Positions 7,745 to 15,998 of a DNA stretch of 22,603 nucleotides are shown piece by piece (within the stretch, counting starts at the first letter, position 1; each line of letters opens with the position of its first letter). The stretch is taken from NCBI GenBank assembly GCA_964434165.1, contig CAYSUS010000109.1:1-22603 (forward strand). Direction: 5' to 3'. Source of the DNA: CAYSUS01 sp964434165. Lineage in GTDB: Bacteria > Planctomycetota > Planctomycetia > Pirellulales > Thermoguttaceae. Both the position numbers and the translations under genes were made by a program. The notes below the pieces were generated by a model. The model made no database searches and was not told the origin of the DNA. It worked only from the letters and a program-made list of their open reading frames with translations.

Positions 7745-8392
7745 ATGGACACTGTGATTCAGATGGCGGCCACCGCCTGCTACGGGGCGTTGGCCCTCGT
7801 GGCTCTCTGGGGGGCTTTCTGTTCGATCCTCGTCTGGCGCCGCGTGGCCCAGGTCCGCTTCCGAAACGAAGAGGAGCAGGCCGAGTTCTTGCAGCGGGTC
7901 GAGGAGAGTCTGGCGGGGGGCGATTTCGATTCGGCGGCGCAGCTCTGCGAGGACGACGACCGCGCGATTCCGCAGTTGGCGCTTCTGGCGATCACCAACC
8001 GCGACATCGGCCTGGCCAAGGTCCGCACCCTGTTAGTCGATCGCTTCCGCCGCGACGTCCTCTCCGACCTCGAATACCGGCTGAGCTGGGTCTATACGAT
8101 GATCAAGAGCGCTCCGATGCTGGGACTCTACGGCACGGTGCTGGGAATGATGGCGGCCTTCCAGCAGCTTTCCGCGGGACAGCAGGTCGATCCCACGCAG
8201 TTGGCCGGAAACATCAGCGTGGCCCTGATCACCACGGCGCTGGGGCTGACGATCGCCATCCCTCTGATCCTCTGCGCCGCCAGCGTCAACCTGAGGATCC
8301 GCAAGCTGGAGGACCTGGTGGGGTCGGGACTGACGCGCTTCCTGGAATCGTTCAAAGACGCCCTGACCGTCCGCGGCGCGGCGGGGAGATGA
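7745..8392 (+). CDS. exbB: MotA/TolQ/ExbB-type proton channel protein
   Basis: A 215-residue inner-membrane protein with three hydrophobic helices near residues 10-31, 115-140 and 158-182. The long cytoplasmic loop between the first two is typical of ExbB/TolQ. The second helix contains APMLGLYGTVLGMMAAFQQL, the family's A-P-x-x-G-L-x-G-T-V signature. The third has ISVALITTALGLTIAIP, matching the pore-lining A-L-x-T-T-A-x-G-L-x-x-A-I-P pattern. ExbB pentamers surround two ExbD helices and convert proton motive force into rotation or force. It starts 20 bp after the previous gene, and the ExbD start follows 3 bp after its stop. The length is close to E. coli TolQ. Whether it serves transport, envelope integrity or motility cannot be read from sequence. 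Confidence 0.93.
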   Translation: MDTVIQMAATACYGALALVALWGAFCSILVWRRVAQVRFRNEEEQAEFLQRVEESLAGGDFDSAAQLCEDDDRAIPQLALLAITNRDIGLAKVRTLLVDRFRRDVLSDLEYRLSWVYTMIKSAPMLGLYGTVLGMMAAFQQLSAGQQVDPTQLAGNISVALITTALGLTIAIPLILCAASVNLRIRKLEDLVGSGLTRFLESFKDALTVRGAAGR

Positions 8393-8395
8393 CCG

Positions 8396-8887
8396 ATGGC
8401 GCGAACCTCGTCCTGGGATGCGCTTCAGAGTGAAGACGACCTGCGCGTGGAATGGCGCCGGCCTTCGGAGCAGGCCGAAGACATCGACATGACGCCGATG
8501 ATCGACTGCGTGTTCCTCCTGCTGGTGTTCTTCCTGGTGGCTTCCACGCCCGACCTGAAGACGGCCGTGGAGCTGCCCCCCGCGCAGTATGGCATCGGGG
8601 CCGATCCGGCGTCGTCGGTGATTGTCACCGTCGCCGATCGGGGGGGGACGGGGCCGGCGCTGGTGTACCTGGCGGACGGCAAGGTGGGCCAACCGCTGTC
8701 GGACGACCCGGACGAGCGGTTCGCGGCCGTCGCCCTGGCCGTCGAGGAGGGTCAGCAGCAGGGCAAGACCGGCGTGCTGGTGAAGGCCGAGCGGAGCGTG
8801 CGTCACGCGGACGTGTCGCGCGTGGCCGATGCGGCAGGGCAGGTCGGGGGAATGAAGCTCTACCTGGCCGTGTTCGAGACGGACTGA
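8396..8887 (+). CDS. exbD: ExbD/TolR-type biopolymer transport protein
   Basis: A 163-residue protein starting 3 bp after ExbB, so translation is probably coupled. A cytoplasmic N-terminus of about 30 residues is followed by the signature DMTPMIDCVFLLLVFFLVAS, with the proton-carrying Asp at residue 37. The rest is a periplasmic domain of the ExbD/TolR type ending near GGMKLYLAVFETD. Length and order match the family. A second, different ExbD follows, which suggests a heterodimer in the ExbB pore. Confidence 0.92.
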   Translation: MARTSSWDALQSEDDLRVEWRRPSEQAEDIDMTPMIDCVFLLLVFFLVASTPDLKTAVELPPAQYGIGADPASSVIVTVADRGGTGPALVYLADGKVGQPLSDDPDERFAAVALAVEEGQQQGKTGVLVKAERSVRHADVSRVADAAGQVGGMKLYLAVFETD

Positions 8888-8941
8888 CTACTTGGCGGGC
8901 GCCGTCGGGTGCTGCCCGACACGGCGCGAGGTGGACCGAAC

Positions 8942-9586
8942 GTGCCGATCAGTTTCCGCTGCAATCAATGTCGCCGCACGCTCGCGGCCAACGACCGCTA
9001 CGCGGGGGCGAGGATCAAGTGCCCGGGTTGCGGAGCCGCGGTCGTGGTGCCGCACCCGGAGCAGGACCCGACCGTGCGGTCCCTGCCCGGCCGGCGCGAT
9101 CGGGGCGGAGCGGAGCCCGGCGAAGAGCCTCCCGTGGCCTTTGACGAGCAGCCGGCGGTCGGCGATGAAGTCGATATGACGCCGATGATCGATTGCGTTT
9201 TCCTGCTGTTGATCTTCTTCATCGTGACGGCGTCGTTCGCGCTCCAGAAGTCGATCGAGGTGCCGCCGCCGGAGCAGGAGAACGAGACCGCCCGGACCCG
9301 CACCATCGACGAGATCCTCGAAGACCCCGACCTGGTGATCGTGCGCATCGACCGCGAGAGCACGATCTGGGTGGACGAGGCCGAAGTCGTCAGCCGGCAG
9401 GAGTTGCTCGCCAGGCTGCGCGCGGCGCGCGCGGAGTCGCGCGAGGACGGCGGCGCCGTGACGAGTCTTCTGGTGATGGCCGACGGCGACGCCCGGCACG
9501 AGGCCGTGGTGATGGCGCTGGACGCGGGCAACGTCGTGGGCATGGAGAGCGTGCGCCTGGCGACCGTGGACGATGAGGACCTGTAA
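8942..9586 (+). CDS. ExbD-like protein with N-terminal zinc ribbon
   Basis: A 214-residue protein. The GTG at 8942 is preferred because GAGGTGG lies just upstream and because it opens the zinc-ribbon domain; a start at 8909 would add 11 residues. Residues 7-30 have two Cys pairs (C7-N-Q-C10 and C27-P-G-C30) with the sequence AANDRYAGARIKCPGCG between and around them. A disordered linker to about residue 74 leads to VDMTPMIDCVFLLLIFFIV, the ExbD helix with its key Asp at 84. The periplasmic part contains DPDLVIVRIDRESTIWVDEA and ends in EDL. The ribbon is cytoplasmic, so the motor may be tethered or controlled by a cytoplasmic partner or by metal or redox state. It differs clearly from the upstream ExbD outside the helix. 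Confidence 0.9.
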   Translation: MPISFRCNQCRRTLAANDRYAGARIKCPGCGAAVVVPHPEQDPTVRSLPGRRDRGGAEPGEEPPVAFDEQPAVGDEVDMTPMIDCVFLLLIFFIVTASFALQKSIEVPPPEQENETARTRTIDEILEDPDLVIVRIDRESTIWVDEAEVVSRQELLARLRAARAESREDGGAVTSLLVMADGDARHEAVVMALDAGNVVGMESVRLATVDDEDL

Positions 9587-9612
9587 GCGTCCGGCCCTGC
9601 AATTACGGAAAC

Positions 9613-9635
9613 GGGACGGACGGCCCGTCCGTCCC
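9613..9635. repeat. Perfect 11-bp-arm palindrome between ExbD-like and PQQ genes
   Basis: GGGACGGACGG, one C, then its exact reverse complement, in the 74-bp gap between 9586 and 9661. As RNA it makes a stem of at least 9 bp with a small loop. No T-run follows, so it is more likely an mRNA-processing or stability element, or a partial terminator setting different levels of motor and effector genes. Confidence 0.6.
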
Positions 9636-9660
9636 TCACAACTCGACCGACTGGAAATCG

Positions 9661-12600
9661 ATGGTTTCGGCTGACAAGTTTCTCGACGTTCTCCAGCAGA
9701 AGGACCTCTTGCCCGAAGGCGTTCTTCGCTCGCTTCGCCGCCAGTTGGCCGAGCTGGGCGAGCCGTTGCCGGCTGCGGCCTTGGCCAGGCAGTTGATTCA
9801 GGCGGGCCATCTCACCCCGCCGCTGGCCAAGCGGTTGCTTGCCACGGCCGGGCAAGGCGAGGAGCCCGCCGCGCCCACGACTGCGTCCGAGGAGAAGCCG
9901 GAGCAGAAGAAGGAGCCAGACCCCGCGGCGCAGGCGACCGAAGAGGGAGAACTGGGACTCGTTCCCCTTGAAGAGGACGAGAAGAAGAAGCCGGAGAAGG
10001 CCAGGCCCGCCGCGACCCCGCCGGCCAAGCCGGACGACGACATGGATCTCGATCTGGCCCCGCTTCCCGAGGAGGAGAGCCGCAAACAGAAATCCCCCAA
10101 GGGGAAGAGGCCGAAGTCCGGGCTGATTCCGTTGGACGATGAGCCGGCGGGGCCGTCCGGTCTGGTCGTGCTGGGCGAGTCGGAGCCCGCGCCTCAGCCG
10201 GCCCCGAAGACATCGTCCGCGCCCCAAGCCAAGCCCAAAGAACCCTCGAAGAGCCAGTCGGCTCCGAAGAAGCCCGCGCCGGCGCAGAGCAAGGCGACCT
10301 CGCCCGAGAAGGCCAGGAAGTCGGCATCCCGACCCGAGCAGAAACCCGCGGCACCTGCCGGGTCCCTGTTGGACGAGGAGCTCCAGCCCTTGGACGCCGG
10401 GTCGGCGGGAAGCCCGCTGGACGACATCATGTCCGCCTCGGTGCTGGATTCCGCCGCGGCCAGTCCCTTGGCGCCGGTCACGTCGCGCAAGAAGAAGGGA
10501 CTGTTCTCGTTTCTTTCGCGCAAGGCGAAACCGGGCCGCCGCAAGAACGTCTGGGACTCGCCGCTGCTGTTGGTCGGCGGCGGCACGCTCCTTCTGATGC
10601 TGATCGTGGGCGGCGTCCTGTTCCTCACGCTGCGGCGCGAAAGCGGCGAGAAGCTGCTCGATCCGGCGCACGACGACTATCACAACGGCTTGTACACGCA
10701 GGCGATCCACAAGTACGACACGTTCCTGGAGCAGTATCCGAACCACCCGGGCGCCAGCCTCGCCCGCGTTCGCCTGGGCATGGCGCAGATGCGGCAGGCG
10801 GTGGACTCAGGCGCGGATTGGCCGAACGCGCTGGCCACGGCCAAGCGGTCGCTCGGCGAGATCGCTTCGGAGGACGACTTCAAGGACGCCCGGGAGGAAC
10901 TGGCGGCCATCCTCCCGACGATTGCCCAGGGGCTTGCCGGGGAGGCGCGCAAGGAGCCCACCCAGGAGCTGGTGGACCAGGCCAATGAGACGCTCGAACT
11001 GATCGATAAGTACGTTCTCAAGTCGCTCCAGAACAAGGTGGTGCTCGACGACATCCGGGCGTCGCTGGCCATCTCGGTCCGCGAGCTGGCCCGAAGCGAG
11101 GAGTTGGACCAGGCCGTGGCCGGCATGGAGTCCGCCATCGAAGACGGCAAGACTGCCGAGGCGTACCGAATCCGCGACGCGCTGATCAAGCAGTACCCCG
11201 ATCTGCTGACGAGCGCAAAACTGGCTGAGGCCACCGCCGCCGTCTCCCTCGCCGAGAAGGCCGCGGTCCGAACGGTCGAGGAGGAGAAGACCGCCGAAAC
11301 CGGCGATCCGCCCTCGCGAGTGCTCGCGCGCATGGCCTTCGCCAGGCAGTCGCTCTCCGGCACTGCGCCGGGCGTCAAGGGCCGGACGGTCTTCGGCTCG
11401 CTGCGCGGGGTGGTTTACGCCCTCGACGCGGAGTCGGGCGCGCTTCTCTGGCGGCGCGAAACCGGGCCGAGCGCCAACGGGCGCAGTCCGGCCTTCCCGC
11501 CCACCCCGGTTACCTCCGCGCCGGAGAGCGACGTGCTTCTGATCGACGCGGGGCGCCGCGAGTTGGTGCGTGCCGCGGCGCGGTCGGGCGAGGTGGTATG
11601 GCGGCATCCGGTAGGTCTGCCCCTGGAGACCCATCCGGTCGTGGCGCGCGACCAGGTCCTCCTGGCGGCGCGGGCGGGCGAGCGGGGCCGACTGTACTGG
11701 ATCGATCTGCAGTCCGGCAGCTCATCCCGGTACGCGGAGCTGCCGCAACCGATCCGCGTCACGCCGACTGTGGACGTGCGACGCGGCAGGGTGTTCCTGG
11801 TGGCCGAGCACTCCAACTTGTACGTCCTCTCGCTTGACGAGGGGACCTGCGAGGACGTGGTTTACCTGGGGCACGAGCCGGGCGGGATCACCACTCCGCC
11901 GGCCGCCGTGGCGAACCTGCTCCTGGTGGCCGAGAACGACCGGGTGGGTGGAGCGCAGATCCGCGTGCTCCTGATCGAGCAGGGCGAGGAAGGCACCACG
12001 ATCCGACCCGTGCAGCAGGGGGAGCTGGATGGGCACGTCGATACGCCGCCTGCGATCGCGGGACGGCGGTTGGTCGTGGTCACGGACCGGGGAGCCGTCG
12101 ATGTCTTCGAGATCAGCGGCGAGAACCCCGACCAGCCCCTGGCCAAGGTGGCCGAGCGCGGGGCCGAGGGGCCGGAAGACCTGGTCCGGTTCTCCTTGCT
12201 TGCCGGGGGTCAGCTCTGGCTGGCGGGCGACGGACTGAGCCGTTTCGACGTGCAGACCGCGATGGGCCATCTCGCCCCCAAGGCCGTGTCCAGCCATGAC
12301 CAGGGCGACGTGTTTCTTCAGGCGCCGGTGGCGATGGACCAGACGCTGTACCATGTCCGGTATCGCCCCGGCCTGCCCGGCGCCTTGGTCTCGGCCGTGG
12401 ACATGGACGCGGGGAAGCGCATCTGGCAGACGCAGGTCGGCGTCCCGCCCGCCGGGGAGCCCGTCGTGGAAGGAGGCGAGAAGCTTGTCGCCGTCAACGC
12501 TTCGGGCGCGTGCTACGTGGTCCAGGTGAACGGGGTCAAGGACCTCGCGATCGCCGGCCCGCCTTCCGCCTTCGTCGAACTCCCCGAGTCTGAGGAGATC

Positions 12601-13644
12601 CTCCGGCCGTTTACCGAGGTGGTGCGCATGCCCAAGGGCGTGATGGTACTTTGCGGCCGCGACATGGCTCGCGCTTTCGCGTTGGCCCCCATGGCCGAGC
12701 CCCACGGTCTCGTCCCTTTGGCGCTTCCCGGTCCGTTGAGCGCGCCGCCGATCGCGGCAGGAGACGGGCTGCTTGCCCCCTGCTCGACCGGCCAGGTCTC
12801 CTGGATCGACCCGACGTCGGGCGAGAAGCTTGTCGAGCCGTTTCAGCCGGCCCTGGAGCCGGGCGAGGTGCTCCACTGGCGGCGTCCCGCCGCGATCGAG
12901 CCGCAGGACAAGGAATTCCTTGTGGCCGACGGCGCGCGGCGTCTTTACCACGTGGGCGTAAAGGAAACGCCCCGACCCCATCTGCATGCCCTGGCGACGG
13001 CCGATCTTCGTTCGCGCGTGGTTTCGCCGGTCGCCGTTCTCGGGAAGGCCGCCTACGCCGTGGACGACGGGGGGCGGCTGCTCGCCTTCAGCATTCCGGA
13101 CCTAAAACAGGCGGAGGTCGCCTGGCTCAAAGGGCGGTGCGACTGGGGACCGGCCGCGGTGGGCCAGCACGTGCTGCTGACCACGGACGCCGGCCGCCTG
13201 TTGCTGCTGGACGATCGCGGGGCACTCGTGGGCGAGGTGCCTTTCTCGCACGGCCCCCTTGCAGGGACGCCGCTCTCCTACGAAGGCGGCTACCTGATGG
13301 CTTCGTTCAACGGGGCGGTCTGGCGCGTGCAGAAGGATGCGGGGGGCGCCTGGGCGGAGACCGGCTGCGTCGAGCTGAACCTGCCGCTGGCCAGCGGCCC
13401 GGTGTCGGCAGGCGGGCACCTGTTCGTCGTGGGCCACGACGGAACGCTGCTCGCGATCCCCGCGCCCGACTCCGCCGTCTCGGCAAAGCCCCAGCCCGAC
13501 GGACCGGCCCCGAAGCCCCACGCGGACCCGAAGGTGGTTCCGCCAGAGGAGAAGGCGAAGTCTGCGGCCAAGCCGACGGCCGAGGAAGCCGAGCCCGATC
13601 CGACAAAACCCGACTCGGCCAAGAAGAAGCAGCCTGAGCCGTGA
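9661..13644 (+). CDS. Giant membrane-anchored TPR / PQQ-like beta-propeller protein
   Basis: A 1327-residue protein. Residues 1-60 form a helical domain with LARQLIQAGHLTPPLAKRLL, like regions I recall before kinases in planctomycetes. Residues 65-295 are a low-complexity Pro/Ala/Lys/Glu linker. Residues 301-325 are one transmembrane helix (LLLVGGGTLLLMLIVGGVLF), preceded by a basic patch (SRKKKGLFSFLSRKAKPGRR), so the N-terminus is cytoplasmic. Residues 340-420 have TPR character (YTQAIHKYDTFLEQYPNHPG). From about 565 to 1265 there are PQQ/BamB-type blades, for example VVYALDAESGALLWRRETG (near 584) and LVSAVDMDAGKRIWQTQVG (near 910). The tail is Pro/Lys/Asp-rich. PQQ-like propellers usually bind proteins rather than the cofactor. 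The stop overlaps the next start (GTGA), so production is coupled. Confidence 0.88.
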   Translation: MVSADKFLDVLQQKDLLPEGVLRSLRRQLAELGEPLPAAALARQLIQAGHLTPPLAKRLLATAGQGEEPAAPTTASEEKPEQKKEPDPAAQATEEGELGLVPLEEDEKKKPEKARPAATPPAKPDDDMDLDLAPLPEEESRKQKSPKGKRPKSGLIPLDDEPAGPSGLVVLGESEPAPQPAPKTSSAPQAKPKEPSKSQSAPKKPAPAQSKATSPEKARKSASRPEQKPAAPAGSLLDEELQPLDAGSAGSPLDDIMSASVLDSAAASPLAPVTSRKKKGLFSFLSRKAKPGRRKNVWDSPLLLVGGGTLLLMLIVGGVLFLTLRRESGEKLLDPAHDDYHNGLYTQAIHKYDTFLEQYPNHPGASLARVRLGMAQMRQAVDSGADWPNALATAKRSLGEIASEDDFKDAREELAAILPTIAQGLAGEARKEPTQELVDQANETLELIDKYVLKSLQNKVVLDDIRASLAISVRELARSEELDQAVAGMESAIEDGKTAEAYRIRDALIKQYPDLLTSAKLAEATAAVSLAEKAAVRTVEEEKTAETGDPPSRVLARMAFARQSLSGTAPGVKGRTVFGSLRGVVYALDAESGALLWRRETGPSANGRSPAFPPTPVTSAPESDVLLIDAGRRELVRAAARSGEVVWRHPVGLPLETHPVVARDQVLLAARAGERGRLYWIDLQSGSSSRYAELPQPIRVTPTVDVRRGRVFLVAEHSNLYVLSLDEGTCEDVVYLGHEPGGITTPPAAVANLLLVAENDRVGGAQIRVLLIEQGEEGTTIRPVQQGELDGHVDTPPAIAGRRLVVVTDRGAVDVFEISGENPDQPLAKVAERGAEGPEDLVRFSLLAGGQLWLAGDGLSRFDVQTAMGHLAPKAVSSHDQGDVFLQAPVAMDQTLYHVRYRPGLPGALVSAVDMDAGKRIWQTQVGVPPAGEPVVEGGEKLVAVNASGACYVVQVNGVKDLAIAGPPSAFVELPESEEILRPFTEVVRMPKGVMVLCGRDMARAFALAPMAEPHGLVPLALPGPLSAPPIAAGDGLLAPCSTGQVSWIDPTSGEKLVEPFQPALEPGEVLHWRRPAAIEPQDKEFLVADGARRLYHVGVKETPRPHLHALATADLRSRVVSPVAVLGKAAYAVDDGGRLLAFSIPDLKQAEVAWLKGRCDWGPAAVGQHVLLTTDAGRLLLLDDRGALVGEVPFSHGPLAGTPLSYEGGYLMASFNGAVWRVQKDAGGAWAETGCVELNLPLASGPVSAGGHLFVVGHDGTLLAIPAPDSAVSAKPQPDGPAPKPHADPKVVPPEEKAKSAAKPTAEEAEPDPTKPDSAKKKQPEP

Positions 13645-15998
13645 ACACGCGACCATCGCCAGATCGCTCGCTCGTCCGACTCCCGTCACGGAAATGCGCG
13701 TCCGTGGTGCGCTCGCTATTGGCGATCGCAGCGCTGTGCTGGACCGCGGGCGCTCCGGCTCAAGAGGAGCTCCGACTGATCGAACAGGAGCCGCACGACC
13801 TGATTACGCTCAACGACGCGAACGACAACGCGGTGCTTCGGGTGTTTCCGCTCGACCTGCCCACGCGCGAGGTGCCCAAGCCCAGGCCGGGCGAGAAACT
13901 GCTCGTGCGCCTGCTCGACAGGCCGGACTCGCAGTACGAGGTGGCCTACACCTCGATCGACAAGATCGAGCTCTTCGAGCAGCGGGTTCTGGACGAGGTC
14001 CGAGAGTTCGTCAAGGCCGGCCGCTTCCACGAGGCCTACGAGTATCTGGAGTACCTGCTGCGTCGATATCCCCGCACGCCGGGGTTGAACGAGGCGATCG
14101 AGGAGAGCCTTTACGAAGAGGCCAAGGCTCGGCACCGGGCGGGCAAGTACGACGGTGCCCTGGCCGTGCTCCGCGAGCTCTACGCCAGGAACAAGGAACG
14201 CCCCGAGCTCGACCGGGCCATGGGCGTGACCACCGAGGCGCTGGTGAAGCAGTACGTGGAGCGCGACGAGCACGCGGCCGCGAGGGAGCTTCTGGGGAAT
14301 CTGCGGACCTGTTACCCCGAGCACGAAATCGCCATCCGGTGGGAGGAGACGTTCCGCCAAGAGGCCGAAGCGCTTCGCGACGAGGCCCGCACCGCCCTCG
14401 CCCCCGGCGCGTTTCGCAAGGCAGACCTGGCATCGCGCAGGATGTACCGCATTTGGCCGCGGCTCGACGGAGCGGACGATCTGATCGAGGAGGTCCGGCG
14501 CAAGTACCCGCGCGTCGTCGTCGGGGTGACCATGCCCGCCGTCCAGAACCGCGCCGATCGGATCGACGACTGGGCCGCGCGGCGGACCGGCCGACTCGTG
14601 CAGCGCCTGCTGATGGAGTTCGCGGCGCCCGGCGCGGACGGCGGGCGTTACCGATGCCCCTACGGCACCTTCCAGATCGAGGAGCTGGGTCGCAGGCTGG
14701 TATTCCAGGTGCGGCCCAAGGTCCGGCTCTGGGAGGGCGAAGGCGAGCTGACCGGCTACGACCTCGCCCGGCAACTGCTGGCCATGGCCGACCCGGCGTC
14801 GGCCGAGTACCGGCCGGGTTGGGCGGAGTTGGCGGCGTCGGTGCGGGTGAACGACGTGTTCCAGGTGGACGTGGACCTGCGGTGGGCGCACGTCAGGCCG
14901 GAGGCCCTTCTCCGCACGGTGCTGTTGCCCCCGTCGGCCCCGACCTTCGGTTCTCCGGAGGCCGATCCGACCGGGGGTCCGTATCGAGTGCTCTCGCGCG
15001 ACGACGGCGAGGTCTCCTTCGTGGTCAACCCCGACTACTTCGCCGCCAACGACGCTCAGCCCAAGGAGATTGTCGAGCGGGTCTGCCCCAAGGCGACGCA
15101 GGCCATCCGCGATCTGAAAGCCGGGCGCATCGACGTGCTCGACCGGGTGAACCCATGGGATCTCGGCCGGTTGCGCAAGGACGGGCGCTTCACCGTCGAA
15201 ACGTACGGCATTCCCCTGGTCCACGTCCTCGTGCCCAACATGGGCAAGCCGCTCTCGTCCAACCGCCGCTTCCGCAGGGCGCTGGCCTACGGCATCCATC
15301 GCGAGGCGATCCTCGAGCACCTCTGCGGCGGCGAGAGGCTTCCGGGATGCCGGGTCCTGAGTGCTCCCGTGCCCGTGGGAATCACGCCGGACGATCCGCT
15401 GGGCTACGCTTACGACCGAACGGTCGAGCCTCGGCAATACGACCCGCGCCTGGCCCTGGCGCTGGCTCGCGTGGCCGTCGAGGAGGTGACTGCGGCCGAG
15501 CGCGAACTGGGCCGGGAGTGGACCCCGCCCAGGCAGTTGGTGCTCGCGCATCCGCCGCACGAATACGCCCGCTCCGCCTGCAAGGTCCTTCAGCGGCAGC
15601 TCAAGCTGATCGACCTGCCGGTCGTGCTCCGCGAAATCCATCCCGGCGAGGTGGCCGCGGACCACGAGGCCGTGGACCTGGTGTACGCCGAGCTGGCCGT
15701 GTGCGAGCCGGTGTCGGACGCGGCGCGGATTCTCGGCGAGCACGGCCTGGTCGGCGCATGCAGCCCCTACATGAGTCTCGCGCTGGCCGAGGTTGAGCGG
15801 GCGCCGGGATGGAAGGAGGCGAGCCAGATCCTCTCGCGCATCCATCGACTCGCCTACGACGACGTGGCCGTGGTGCCGCTTTGGCAGACGGCCGAGCACC
15901 TGGCCTATCGCAAGGGGCTGCAGGGGGTGGGCGAGCGCCCCATCGCTCTGTACGAGCAGGTCGAGCAGTGGCGGGCCGCAGAGGCCGAGAAGCCATGA
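13641..15998 (+). CDS. Exported TPR-like / SBP_bac_5 (oligopeptide-binding) protein
   Basis: A 785-residue protein starting at a GTG that overlaps the previous stop by 4 bp. The signal peptide spans residues 1-40 (SLLAIAALCWTAGAPA, cleavage before QEE). Residues 95-270 are helical and TPR-like (FHEAYEYLEYLLRRYP). From about 285 onward it matches DppA/OppA-type solute-binding proteins: GPYRVLSRDDGEVSFVVNPD near 445 and SNRRFRRALAYGIHREAIL near 540 are the two typical landmarks. No lipobox Cys is seen at the cleavage site and no ABC permease or ATPase genes are nearby, so it may bind peptides or cell-wall fragments as a sensor or subunit rather than feed an importer. The N-terminal repeat extension is unusual for the family. 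It is coupled to the next gene by ATGA. Confidence 0.85.
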   Translation: MNTRPSPDRSLVRLPSRKCASVVRSLLAIAALCWTAGAPAQEELRLIEQEPHDLITLNDANDNAVLRVFPLDLPTREVPKPRPGEKLLVRLLDRPDSQYEVAYTSIDKIELFEQRVLDEVREFVKAGRFHEAYEYLEYLLRRYPRTPGLNEAIEESLYEEAKARHRAGKYDGALAVLRELYARNKERPELDRAMGVTTEALVKQYVERDEHAAARELLGNLRTCYPEHEIAIRWEETFRQEAEALRDEARTALAPGAFRKADLASRRMYRIWPRLDGADDLIEEVRRKYPRVVVGVTMPAVQNRADRIDDWAARRTGRLVQRLLMEFAAPGADGGRYRCPYGTFQIEELGRRLVFQVRPKVRLWEGEGELTGYDLARQLLAMADPASAEYRPGWAELAASVRVNDVFQVDVDLRWAHVRPEALLRTVLLPPSAPTFGSPEADPTGGPYRVLSRDDGEVSFVVNPDYFAANDAQPKEIVERVCPKATQAIRDLKAGRIDVLDRVNPWDLGRLRKDGRFTVETYGIPLVHVLVPNMGKPLSSNRRFRRALAYGIHREAILEHLCGGERLPGCRVLSAPVPVGITPDDPLGYAYDRTVEPRQYDPRLALALARVAVEEVTAAERELGREWTPPRQLVLAHPPHEYARSACKVLQRQLKLIDLPVVLREIHPGEVAADHEAVDLVYAELAVCEPVSDAARILGEHGLVGACSPYMSLALAEVERAPGWKEASQILSRIHRLAYDDVAVVPLWQTAEHLAYRKGLQGVGERPIALYEQVEQWRAAEAEKP

